Positions 6,779 through 14,493 of a stretch of 37,155 bases of DNA are shown one piece after another. A program made the position numbers and the translations under genes. The notes under the pieces are model-generated. The model was not told where the DNA came from. It did not search any database and saw only the letters and a list, made by a program, of their open reading frames with translations. Positions within the stretch are counted from its first letter, which is position 1. Each line of letters begins with the position of its first letter. The stretch spans positions 1 through 37,155 of the forward strand of contig NZ_JYJF01000074.1 of the NCBI RefSeq assembly GCF_000955975.1, written 5' to 3'. Source of the DNA: Saccharothrix sp. ST-888 (GTDB taxonomy: Bacteria > Actinomycetota > Actinomycetes > Streptomycetales > Streptomycetaceae).

Positions 6779-7594
6779 TCAGTTCTCCCAGAAGCTGAAC
6801 AGGTACCGGCCGAGCACGGCGTAGGCGCCGTCCACGCCGAACAGGTCCATGATCCGGTAGACCAGGTCGAAGAACCACCGGTTGACCTCGGACTGCCAGA
6901 GCACCACGAACACCGCGAGCAGCCCGTACGGGGCGAAGGGCTCGACCGCCCGGCGGGTCTTCAGGGAGAGCCACGGCTCGACGATCCCGTAGCCGTCCAG
7001 TCCCGGCACCGGCAGCAGGTTCAGCAGGGCCGCGCTGACCTGGAGGAAGGCGAGGAAGCCGAGCGCCGCCGCGAGTGGGGAGACGTTCAGCTCGTGGCCC
7101 TCGTAGCTGGTGTGCACGGCGGGGTTGTCCAGCCAGCCCGCGCCGACCGGGACCAGCAGCAGGACCGCGCAGAGGACGTTCACCAGCGGGCCGGCCGCCG
7201 AGATCAGACTGTGCTTGAGCCTGCCCTGGATGCGGTGCCGCTCGATGTAGACGGCACCGCCCGGCAGCCCGATGCCGCCGAGGATCACGAAGATGATCGG
7301 CAGGACGAAGCTGAAGATCGCGTTGGTGTACTTGAACGGGTTGAGGGTGAGGTAGCCCTTCGACCCGATCGTGATGTCGCCGCTGTGCATCGCGGTCCGC
7401 GCGTGCGCGTACTCGTGCAGGCAGAGCGAGACCATCCAGCCCGCCACCACGAACAGGAAGACCCCGACGCCCGCGTTGCCGTACCCGGACCAGACGGCCC
7501 AGCCCGAGGTGCCGAGGGTCGCGACCAGGACCCAGAAGACCGGGCTGATCCTGTGGTCCTCGCTGCGCGTGCGCTGGGTTTCGGCGAAGGTCAT
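6779..7594 (-). CDS. site-2 protease family (M50) zinc metalloprotease
   Basis: A 271-residue polytopic membrane protein of the minimal M50 type. The zinc-binding HEYAH motif (H60, E61, H64) sits in a membrane helix, and the third ligand is in NLLPVPGLDG (D200), matching the family's NxxPxxxLDG. About six hydrophobic segments are visible. It has no PDZ or CBS domain, so it belongs to the simple Rip3/FtsH-independent type found widely in actinobacteria. Such proteases cut substrates inside the membrane, for example anti-sigma factors, but no sigma or anti-sigma gene is adjacent, so the substrate is unknown. The gene is divergent from the SARP-like regulator across 206 very GC-rich bases. Confidence 0.88.
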   Translation of the reverse strand: MTFAETQRTRSEDHRISPVFWVLVATLGTSGWAVWSGYGNAGVGVFLFVVAGWMVSLCLHEYAHARTAMHSGDITIGSKGYLTLNPFKYTNAIFSFVLPIIFVILGGIGLPGGAVYIERHRIQGRLKHSLISAAGPLVNVLCAVLLLVPVGAGWLDNPAVHTSYEGHELNVSPLAAALGFLAFLQVSAALLNLLPVPGLDGYGIVEPWLSLKTRRAVEPFAPYGLLAVFVVLWQSEVNRWFFDLVYRIMDLFGVDGAYAVLGRYLFSFWEN

Positions 7595-7800
7595 GGCGGC
7601 GGGACTCCGAGGGTAGGGGAAGGCAAGGGTCGATCATGCCGGGCCGGGCGAGGCCGGGACAAGCGCTCCCCGGTGAACGCACAGGGCAGAGGCAGGGTTC
7701 CTCGGGCCCGGCCCGCCGGGCAGCGCGTCGGGGGGCGCCGGGGGCCGCCCGGCCGGGCCGGCGGGCAAATAGGCGTGCGCGTGCGCCGGAGTCCACCAGA

Positions 7801-10800
7801 ATGGTCCCCGTGCACTACGGCATTCTCGGAACGACCACCGCCCACCAGGACGACGGCACCCCCATCCCGCTGGGCGGTGCCCGGCTGCGTGCCCTGCTCA
7901 CCGCGCTGGTGCTGCGGCAGGGGCGGCCCGTTCCGACGGATCTGCTGGTGGACGAGGTCTGGGGCGCCGATCCCCCGCAGGACTCCGCCGCAGCCCTGCA
8001 GACGCTGGTCGGACGGCTGCGCCGCACCATCGGACGGGACGAGGTCGGGTCCGGCCCCGCCGGGTACTGGCTGACCGGCCGGGACACCGATCTCGGGGAG
8101 TTCCAGCGGCTGGTCGCCGAAGGCCGGGCGGCAGCGGCCGCCACGGACCACGCCCGCGCCGCCGAGCGGCTGAACGCCGCCCTCGGCCTCTGGCGCGGCC
8201 CCGCCCTCGCCGACCTGCCCGACCGCAGCGGACCGGCCGCCCGGCTGGAGACCCAGCGCGAGGAGGCCCGCAGGCACCGGATCGGCGCCGAACTGGAGCT
8301 CGGCCGGGCCGCCGACCTGACCGCCGAACTGGCCGGACTCTGCGGGGACCGCCCGCTGGACGAGCAGCTGCAACTCCTGCTGATCCGTGCCCTGCACGGC
8401 AGCGGCCGGACGGCCGAGGCACTCCAGCAGTACGAGCGCGCCCGGCGCGGGCTGGCCGAGCAGCTGGGCGCCGACCCCGGCCCGGCGCTCCGGGCCGTGC
8501 ACCGCGACCTGCTCCGCTCCACCGCGCCCGGACCGGGCTCCGCCGTACCGGCCCCGGCCGCTCCGGGCTCCGCCATAGCCACCCCGCCCGCGCTGCCCAC
8601 CCTGGACCAGGACCGGCCCGCGGCGCGCCCGGTCGGCAACCTGCGCCCGAGGCTGACCAGCTTCGTCGGACGGGAGGCCGATCTCGCCGCCCTGAAGACC
8701 GCCCTGACGGCCGGCCGGCTGACCACCCTCATCGGCCCGGGAGGCTCCGGCAAGACCCGCCTGTCCGTCGAGGCCGGGCGCGCCGCCGCCGAGGAAGCCG
8801 CCGCCCAGGCCGCCCCCGACAGCCACGGCGCACCCGACGCCGGCTGGCCGGACGGCGTCTGGCTCGCCGAGCTGGCCCCGCTGGAGGACCCGGGCGACGT
8901 ACCGGCCGCCGTGCTCTCCGCGCTCGGCCTGCGCGAGACCGTCCTGCACACCGGCGGCGCGGTCGCCGAGGTGGCCCGCAGTACGGACGACCCGGTACGG
9001 CGGATCGTCGAGCACTGCGCCGACCGCCGGATGCTGCTGGTGCTGGACAACTGCGAGCACCTGATCCAGGCCGCGGCCGAGCTGGCCGACCAACTCCTCG
9101 CCGAGTGCCCGGGGCTGACCGTCCTGGCGACCAGCAGGGAGCCGCTCGGGGTGCCCGGTGAGGCGGTCCGGCCGGTGGAGCCGCTGCCCGACCCGGTCGC
9201 GCTCAGGCTGCTGGCCGAGCGCGGGGCCGCCGCCCGCCCCGGCTTCGACCCCGCCGAGGACCCGGCGGCCTGCGCCGAGATCTGCCGCCGCCTGGACGGT
9301 CTGCCGCTGGCCATCGAACTGGCCGCCGCCCGGCTGCGCGGGCTGACCCCGCGCCAGCTCGCGGACCGCCTCGACGGCCGGTTCGCGCTGCTCACCGCCG
9401 GTTCCCGCACCCTGCTGCCGCGCCAGCAGACCCTGCGCGCGGTGGTCGACTGGAGCTGGGACCTGCTGGGCAAGCGCGAGCGCGCCGTACTCCGCCGGCT
9501 CTCCGTCTTCACCGGCGGCTGGACACTGGAGCAGGCCGAACAGGTCTGCGCCGACGGCGTCGAGGTCCTCCGGGAGGAGGTCGCCGACCTGCTGCTCTCG
9601 CTGGTGGACAAGTCCCTGCTGGTCGCGGGTCTCGGTACCGAGAGCAGGTACTGGATGCTGGAGACCATCCACGAGTACGCCACCGAGCGGCTCGCCGAGG
9701 CGGGCGCGGACCTTGACGCCGACCCGGCGGCCGACGGTGGCGCGGTGCTCCGGCACGTCCGCTGCTTCCGCGAACTGGTCAGGACCGCCGAGCCGCAGCT
9801 GCACGGCCCCGCCCAACTGCACTGGCTGGACGTGCTGGAGCGCGAGCAGGACAACATCCGGGCCGCGCTGCGCCGTGCGGTGGACGGCGGCGAGGAGCAG
9901 GAGGCGCTGGTCCTGGCGCTCGGGATGAGCTGGTTCTGGTCCCTGCGGGACTTCCCCACGGAGGCGCGCGGCTGGTACGAGGCGATCGGCGCGCTCGCCC
10001 CGGACCCGTACGCCGACGACGCGCCGAAGCCGGTCCCGCTGCTGGTCGATCCGCTGGCGTCGCCGCCGCCGATGCCGCCGGACCTGTTGCAGGAGGCCCG
10101 GCGGCAGATCCACCTGCACCGGCTGGTCGCCATGTTCGTCGGGAACGTGGAGATGTTCGGGAACCCGGAGGCGGCCGATCTCGCCCGGCGGGTGCTCGCG
10201 ACCTACACCGGGGATCTGCCGCAGTCCTACCGCTTCCCCGCGCTGAACCGGGTCTTCGCCATGTTCCTCTCCGGTGAGCTGGACCAGTTGCGGCCGATGC
10301 TCGACGACGCCGTGGCGGGCTGCCGTCGCCACGGCCGGGACGGCGACCTCGCCTTCATCCTGCAGATCCGCTCCCAGATGTCGAACGACTGGGCGGGTGA
10401 CCTGGAGCAGGCGATCCGCGACAGCGACGAGGCGCTGGAGCTGTTCACCCGGCTCGGCGACCGCTGGGGGATGTCCGAGGCGCTGTCCGCGCAGGGCGAG
10501 AACGCCGCCAAGCAGGGTGACGCCGCCCGCGCCACCGCGTCGTACCGGCGGGCCATGGAACTGGCCAAGGAGCTGGGTTCGCCGCAGGAGGTCCCGATGC
10601 TTCAAGTCCGGCTCGGCGAGGCCATGTTCGCCATCGACCTGGCGGAGGGCGAGCGGCTGGTCCGGCAGGCGCTGGCGGACATCCGGGCCGGGAACCACGC
10701 GGCCGACGGCGCGATGTTCTCCGGACGGCTGGTGCTCTGCAACCTGGCCGCCGCGCGCGGGGACTACGCCGAGGCGCTGCACCAGCTGGATCAACTGGAG

Positions 10801-11265
10801 AGCGGCCAGCGCTCGTTCGGTCCGCTGGTGCCCGTCGTCTTCAAGAGCATCGTGAGCTCGCTCCGGGCGTGGGTGGTCGCACTGGGCGGTGATCCCGAGG
10901 CCGGTCTCGAACTGCTCAGGGAGGCACGGCGGTCGGTGAACTCGGTGGGCGGTGTCGTCGCGGTCTTCGCCGAGCACTTGACCCTGATGCTGATACTGCC
11001 GGCGATCGGGGTGCTGGTCAGACTCGCCGAGCTGCGGGCGGACCTGGGCCTGGCCCGGCGGGCGGCCGTGCTGATGGGTGCCCACCACAGCCTGCACGGC
11101 GGGCTCGGCTCGTACGCGGAGCGGCTGGAGCGGGAGCGGGGCGATCGCGAGCTGCGGGCGCTGCTCGGCGAACAGGTCTACCGGGAGGCGCTGGCGGAGG
11201 GCGGCGGCCTCACGATCTCGGACGCGGCCGCCCTGATGAACGACCCGGACGGGTCCGGCGCCTGA
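7801..11265 (+). CDS. SARP/AfsR-like regulator with BTAD and NB-ARC ATPase domains
   Basis: A 1154-residue regulator. Residues 1-95 form an OmpR-like winged helix (LGGARLRALLTALVLRQGRPV, LVDEVWG, LQTLVGRLRR) that would bind direct repeats at target promoters. Residues 98-245 are the bacterial transcriptional activation domain (BTAD). An NB-ARC/STAND ATPase follows, with Walker A GPGGSGKT (312-319) and Walker B LLVLDNCEHL (D416). The remainder (about 640-1154) is helical and TPR-like, probably for ligand or partner sensing. This layout is that of large SARPs that activate secondary-metabolite clusters. The ATG at 7801 has GGAG nine bases upstream; a GTG at 7810 is possible. No in-frame TTA (bldA) codon was noticed. 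It converges on a DrrAB-type exporter, which may be among its targets, although no biosynthetic genes are in view. Confidence 0.9.
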   Translation: MVPVHYGILGTTTAHQDDGTPIPLGGARLRALLTALVLRQGRPVPTDLLVDEVWGADPPQDSAAALQTLVGRLRRTIGRDEVGSGPAGYWLTGRDTDLGEFQRLVAEGRAAAAATDHARAAERLNAALGLWRGPALADLPDRSGPAARLETQREEARRHRIGAELELGRAADLTAELAGLCGDRPLDEQLQLLLIRALHGSGRTAEALQQYERARRGLAEQLGADPGPALRAVHRDLLRSTAPGPGSAVPAPAAPGSAIATPPALPTLDQDRPAARPVGNLRPRLTSFVGREADLAALKTALTAGRLTTLIGPGGSGKTRLSVEAGRAAAEEAAAQAAPDSHGAPDAGWPDGVWLAELAPLEDPGDVPAAVLSALGLRETVLHTGGAVAEVARSTDDPVRRIVEHCADRRMLLVLDNCEHLIQAAAELADQLLAECPGLTVLATSREPLGVPGEAVRPVEPLPDPVALRLLAERGAAARPGFDPAEDPAACAEICRRLDGLPLAIELAAARLRGLTPRQLADRLDGRFALLTAGSRTLLPRQQTLRAVVDWSWDLLGKRERAVLRRLSVFTGGWTLEQAEQVCADGVEVLREEVADLLLSLVDKSLLVAGLGTESRYWMLETIHEYATERLAEAGADLDADPAADGGAVLRHVRCFRELVRTAEPQLHGPAQLHWLDVLEREQDNIRAALRRAVDGGEEQEALVLALGMSWFWSLRDFPTEARGWYEAIGALAPDPYADDAPKPVPLLVDPLASPPPMPPDLLQEARRQIHLHRLVAMFVGNVEMFGNPEAADLARRVLATYTGDLPQSYRFPALNRVFAMFLSGELDQLRPMLDDAVAGCRRHGRDGDLAFILQIRSQMSNDWAGDLEQAIRDSDEALELFTRLGDRWGMSEALSAQGENAAKQGDAARATASYRRAMELAKELGSPQEVPMLQVRLGEAMFAIDLAEGERLVRQALADIRAGNHAADGAMFSGRLVLCNLAAARGDYAEALHQLDQLESGQRSFGPLVPVVFKSIVSSLRAWVVALGGDPEAGLELLREARRSVNSVGGVVAVFAEHLTLMLILPAIGVLVRLAELRADLGLARRAAVLMGAHHSLHGGLGSYAERLERERGDRELRALLGEQVYREALAEGGGLTISDAAALMNDPDGSGA

Positions 11266-11277
11266 GCGGCCGCGGCC

Positions 11278-11316
11278 GGGCGCCGGACTCCGTCGGTCGA
11301 TCGGAGTCCGGCGCCC
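11278..11316. terminator. bidirectional hairpin terminator
   Basis: A perfect 15-bp stem, GGGCGCCGGACTCCG (11278-11292) with CGGAGTCCGGCGCCC (11302-11316), with a nine-base loop. It lies between the convergent SARP and ABC permease genes and would serve both strands. Confidence 0.88.
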
Positions 11317-11334
11317 GCAGGGACGTCGGCAGGC

Positions 11335-12141
11335 TCAGGTCCGCTTGCGGAACCTGGCCACCGCCAGCGGGGCGGTGACGGCGGTGATCGCGACCGCCCA
11401 GATCAGCACGATGCCCACCGGGTGGGCCACCGCGCCGTGGCCGTTGATCAGCGCCCGGCAGGCGTCCGCCAGGTTGGAGAGCGGGTTGACCCGGGTGAAG
11501 GCCTGGAGCCAGCCCGGCATGCTGCTGGTCGGCGCGAAGATCGAACTGCCGAACTGCAGCGGCATGATGACCAGCATCGACACTCCCTGGACGGCCTGGG
11601 CGCTGCGCAGCGACATGCCGAGCAGCATGGAGATCCAGACGATCGACATCCCGAACAGCAGGGAGAGGCCGACGGCCGCCAGCAGGGCCGCGAAGCCGCC
11701 CGTGATCTCCAGGCCGAGGATCGTCGAGAAGCCGATCAGGATCGTGAAGGAGAGCAGCCCCCGGCAGGTCTCCGCCGCGATCTTGGAGAGCAGGACCGAG
11801 GCCCGGCCGATCGGCAGTGTCCGGAAGCGGTCCATCACGCCGGTCTGGAAGTCGCTGTTCAGCCCGGTGCCGACGGCCATCGCCAGGTTGAGCCCGGTGG
11901 TGCCGAGCAGTCCCGGGATCATGTACTGGATGTACGTGTGCCGGTCGCCGGAGACGGCACCGCCGAAGACGTAGACGAACAGCAGCGTGAAGATGATCGG
12001 GACCAGCACGGCGTCGAGGATCGACTCCGGGTCGGCCTTGATCCGCATCAGGTTGCGGCGGGTGAGGGCGCCGACGTGCCGCAGGTGGGCACGGAGGCCG
12101 ATCCGCGGATCGGCCGAGTCGTAGGCGATCGCGGCGCTCAT
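11335..12141 (-). CDS. ABC-2 type permease of a DrrAB-like exporter
   Basis: A 268-residue inner-membrane permease with six hydrophobic segments and the ABC-2 features seen in DrrB-type proteins: an N-terminal cytoplasmic stretch with RRNLMRIKADPESILDAVLVPIIFTLLF, an exporter coupling region (FQTGVMDRFRTLPIGRASVL) and a late FTRVNPLSNLADACRALI segment. Its ATG overlaps the TGA of the ATPase gene by four bases (12138-12141), so the two are translationally coupled. DrrAB systems export hydrophobic drugs such as anthracyclines; the substrate here is not known. The gene ends at a shared terminator facing the SARP-like gene. Confidence 0.9.
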   Translation of the reverse strand: MSAAIAYDSADPRIGLRAHLRHVGALTRRNLMRIKADPESILDAVLVPIIFTLLFVYVFGGAVSGDRHTYIQYMIPGLLGTTGLNLAMAVGTGLNSDFQTGVMDRFRTLPIGRASVLLSKIAAETCRGLLSFTILIGFSTILGLEITGGFAALLAAVGLSLLFGMSIVWISMLLGMSLRSAQAVQGVSMLVIMPLQFGSSIFAPTSSMPGWLQAFTRVNPLSNLADACRALINGHGAVAHPVGIVLIWAVAITAVTAPLAVARFRKRT

Positions 12142-13151
12142 GCCACGGGCTCCTTCGCGGGGGTGGGGGTGACGGCGGCGGGCTTGGCGGTGATGGCGAG
12201 GAACACCTCGTCCAGGCTGGGCAGTTTGGTGTCGATGGCGCTGATGCCGAAGCCGCGGGTGCCCAGCACGCCCACCACGGAGGTGAGTTGGGAGTCATCG
12301 GCGATCTGCACGGTGAGCAGGCCGGCGTCCGCGGAGACGGTGGCGGCGCCGATGCCGGCCTCGTGCAGGCAGCGGGCCATCTCGGGCAGCTCGGCGACGT
12401 GGACCGGCGTCACGTGCAGGGTGCGGCCGCCGACCTGGGTCTTGAGCTCGCTGACCCCGCCGTTGGCGATCACCCGGCCCTTGTCGATCACGGTCAGCTC
12501 GTGGGCGAGCTGCTCGGCCTCCTCCATGTACTGCGTGGTGAGCAGCACGGTGGAGCCGTCGGCGACCATCCGCTGCACCTCGTCCCAGACCTCGTTGCGG
12601 GTCCGCGGGTCGAGCCCGGTGGTCGGCTCGTCGAGGTAGAGCACCTTGGGGCGGCCGATCATGCTGGCGGCCAGGTCGAGGCGGCGCCGCATCCCGCCGG
12701 AGTACGTCTTGGCCGGGCGCCTGGCGGCCTCGGTGAGCGAGAAGCGCTCCAGCAGTTCGGCGGCGCGGGCCTTGGCCTCCTTGCCGGGGAGGTCGAGCAG
12801 GCGGCCGATCAGGTAGAGGTTCTCGTAGCCGGAGAGCAGCTCGTCCACGGAGGCGTACTGGCCGGTGAGGCCGATGGTGCGGCGCAGCTGCCTGGGCTGG
12901 CGCAGCACGTCGTAGCCGCCGACGAAGGCGGTGCCGGCGTCCGGCTTGATCAGGGTGGAGAGGACCCGCACCAGGGTGGTCTTGCCGGCGCCGTTCGGGC
13001 CGAGCACACCGAGCACGGTGCCCTGCCGGACCGTGAGGTCGACGCCGTCGAGGGCCTTGGTCGTGCCGTAGTGCTTGACGATCCCGCGTACCTCGACGGC
13101 GTTGCCGTCGCGGGGCCCCCGGTCGTTCGGGGCGGTGTCGATTCGTGTCAT
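12138..13151 (-). CDS. DrrA-like ABC transporter ATP-binding protein
   Basis: A 337-residue ATPase that powers the permease encoded immediately downstream. It has Walker A GPNGAGKTT (51-59), a Q-loop (LTGQYASVDELL), the signature SGGMRRRLDLA (151-161), Walker B LYLDEPTTGLD (171-181) and an H-loop replaced by Gln (LLTTQYMEEAE), as is usual in the daunorubicin-resistance DrrA group. The C-terminal extension after about residue 240 (GRTLHVTPVHVAELP to PSLDEVFLAIT) is also typical of DrrA. The stop codon overlaps the permease start. The transporter probably gives resistance to, or exports, a natural product. Confidence 0.92.
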   Translation of the reverse strand: MTRIDTAPNDRGPRDGNAVEVRGIVKHYGTTKALDGVDLTVRQGTVLGVLGPNGAGKTTLVRVLSTLIKPDAGTAFVGGYDVLRQPRQLRRTIGLTGQYASVDELLSGYENLYLIGRLLDLPGKEAKARAAELLERFSLTEAARRPAKTYSGGMRRRLDLAASMIGRPKVLYLDEPTTGLDPRTRNEVWDEVQRMVADGSTVLLTTQYMEEAEQLAHELTVIDKGRVIANGGVSELKTQVGGRTLHVTPVHVAELPEMARCLHEAGIGAATVSADAGLLTVQIADDSQLTSVVGVLGTRGFGISAIDTKLPSLDEVFLAITAKPAAVTPTPAKEPVA

Positions 13152-13231
13152 GCCCTCAGGCTGCCCGGGGCGACTGTCAGCCCGCTGTCACCCTGCCGTC
13201 ACCGCTGTCACCGCGCTGTCGGAAGGCAGAG

Positions 13232-13315
13232 GGGCGGCCCAGGGGCGCGGAGACCTGCGCGGGAAACCCTGCGACTCCGTAGCGGGTTTCTCGCGCGGTT
13301 CCCCGCGCTCCTATC
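13232..13315. repeat. intergenic palindromic repeat, copy 2
   Basis: Contains CGCGCGGTTCCCCGC (13292-13306), the inverse of the 15-mer at 3275-3289. An imperfect stem also forms between 13257-13272 and 13282-13296 (GCGCGGGAAACCCTGC against GCGGGTTTCTCGCGC). It lies between panB and the ABC ATPase gene and may terminate panB transcripts. Confidence 0.5.
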
Positions 13316-13357
13316 GGTTCACCCGTGCTGTAAAGGCGAACCGGCCCTGCGTGGACG

Positions 13358-14230
13358 TTACTTGAAGGTGTGCTCCGGCGCCGGGAAGGTGCCCGCGCCG
13401 ACCTCGGCCGCGAACTCGCGGGCGGCGTCGCCGAGGACGGCCCGCAGGTTGGCGTACTGCTTGACGAACTTCGGCACCCGGCCCGCCGTCATCCCGGCGA
13501 AGTCGGTCCAGACCAGCACCTGTGCGTCGCAGTTGACGCCTGCGCCGATGCCCACGGTCGGGACCGTCAGCTGCTCGGTGACCTGCGCGGACAGCTCGGC
13601 CGGGACGGCCTCCAGCACCACCGCGAACGCACCGGCCTGCTGCACCGCCTTCGCGTCCCGCAGCAGCTGGTGGGCGGCCTCGTCACCGCGGCCCTGCACC
13701 GGGTACCCGCCGAAGGCGTGCACCGACTGCGGGGTCAGGCCGATGTGCGCCATCACCGGGATGCCGGCCTCGACCAGCAGCTCGATGGCCCGGGCGCTGC
13801 GCTCGCCGCCCTCCAGCTTCACCGCGCCGACCCCGGCCTCCTTGAGCAGCCGGGCGGCGTTGTGCAGGGCCTGGGCGGGCGACTCCTGGTAGGAGCCGAA
13901 CGGCAGGTCGGCGACGATGAGGGCGCGCTTGGTGCCCCGGACGACGGCTGCGGACAGCATCACCATCTGGTCCATGGTCACCGGCACGGTGGTCTCGTAG
14001 CCGAGGTGGCAGTTGCCCGCCGAGTCGCCGACCAGCAGCACCGGGATGTCGGCCTCGTCGAAGACTCCGGCGGTCAGGGCGTCGTACGCGGTGAGCATCG
14101 CCCAGCGCTCACCGTGCTGCTTGGCCTTGGCCAGGTCGCGGACGGTCACCCGGCGGTTGGTGACCCCGCCGTAGAGGACGGTCGGTGTGCCGTCCTGCGT
14201 CTGGGCAGGCGAAAGCGGAGAAGCGTTCAT
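13358..14230 (-). CDS. panB: 3-methyl-2-oxobutanoate hydroxymethyltransferase (ketopantoate hydroxymethyltransferase)
   Basis: The 290-residue enzyme adds a hydroxymethyl group from methylene-tetrahydrofolate to 3-methyl-2-oxobutanoate, the first committed step of pantothenate and coenzyme A synthesis. The Mg2+ ligands D69 (VGDSAGN), D108 (VADLPFGSY) and E140 (VKLEGG) and the catalytic E207 (VVLEAVP) are all present, together with AHIGLTPQSVHAFGGYPVQGR and PTVGIGAG. The start at 14230 gives MNASPLSPAQTQ, with CAGGAG eight bases upstream on the minus strand; longer readings are not supported. It is divergent from the DHA2 exporter gene. Other pan genes are not adjacent, as is usual in streptomycetes. 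Confidence 0.95.
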   Translation of the reverse strand: MNASPLSPAQTQDGTPTVLYGGVTNRRVTVRDLAKAKQHGERWAMLTAYDALTAGVFDEADIPVLLVGDSAGNCHLGYETTVPVTMDQMVMLSAAVVRGTKRALIVADLPFGSYQESPAQALHNAARLLKEAGVGAVKLEGGERSARAIELLVEAGIPVMAHIGLTPQSVHAFGGYPVQGRGDEAAHQLLRDAKAVQQAGAFAVVLEAVPAELSAQVTEQLTVPTVGIGAGVNCDAQVLVWTDFAGMTAGRVPKFVKQYANLRAVLGDAAREFAAEVGAGTFPAPEHTFK

Positions 14231-14380
14231 CGAACAGGCTCCTGAAGGGTTGTCGTCTCGTGGCGCCGTGTGGCGTCCCCGGATCTGCTCCCATGCTTGC
14301 ATGCCGTGCGCCCGGCGCAAAAGAGCGGGGATCGGACAGCTCCGCACGCCCCGGCAGCCTCCTCCTTTGCCTCATCGTTA

Positions 14381-14403
14381 CGATACGGCACCGTCTCGTA
14401 TCG
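14381..14403. promoter_or_regulatory. inverted repeat upstream of the DHA2 exporter gene, probable TetR operator
   Basis: CGATACG (14381-14387) and CGTATCG (14397-14403) form a 7-bp inverted repeat with a nine-base spacer. It overlaps TCGTTACGA (14375-14383). It lies in the panB-exporter divergent region, just upstream of a possible -10, TATGCT (14415-14420). The TetR protein encoded after the exporter is the likely binder (inference). Confidence 0.5.
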
Positions 14404-14433
14404 AAAAAGGGGGCTATGCTGGACCGAAAGGGG

Positions 14434-14457
14434 TTACGAGACGCATCCGGCTCGTAA
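14434..14457. promoter_or_regulatory. second inverted repeat upstream of the DHA2 exporter gene
   Basis: TTACGAG (14434-14440) and CTCGTAA (14451-14457) form a 7-bp inverted repeat with a ten-base spacer, 37 bases before the exporter ATG. It shares the ACGA/TCGT core with the upstream repeat, which suggests two operators for one protein. Confidence 0.45.
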
Positions 14458-14493
14458 GTCCGCACTTCCTCGTACGGACGGGAACACTCTCCG

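Noticed and set aside
7591..11097. 1168-codon open frame antisense to the SARP regulator
   Set aside because: It is the shadow of a real gene. The product is low-complexity Gly/Arg/Gln/Val without a fold, while the plus strand has clear domains and Walker motifs.
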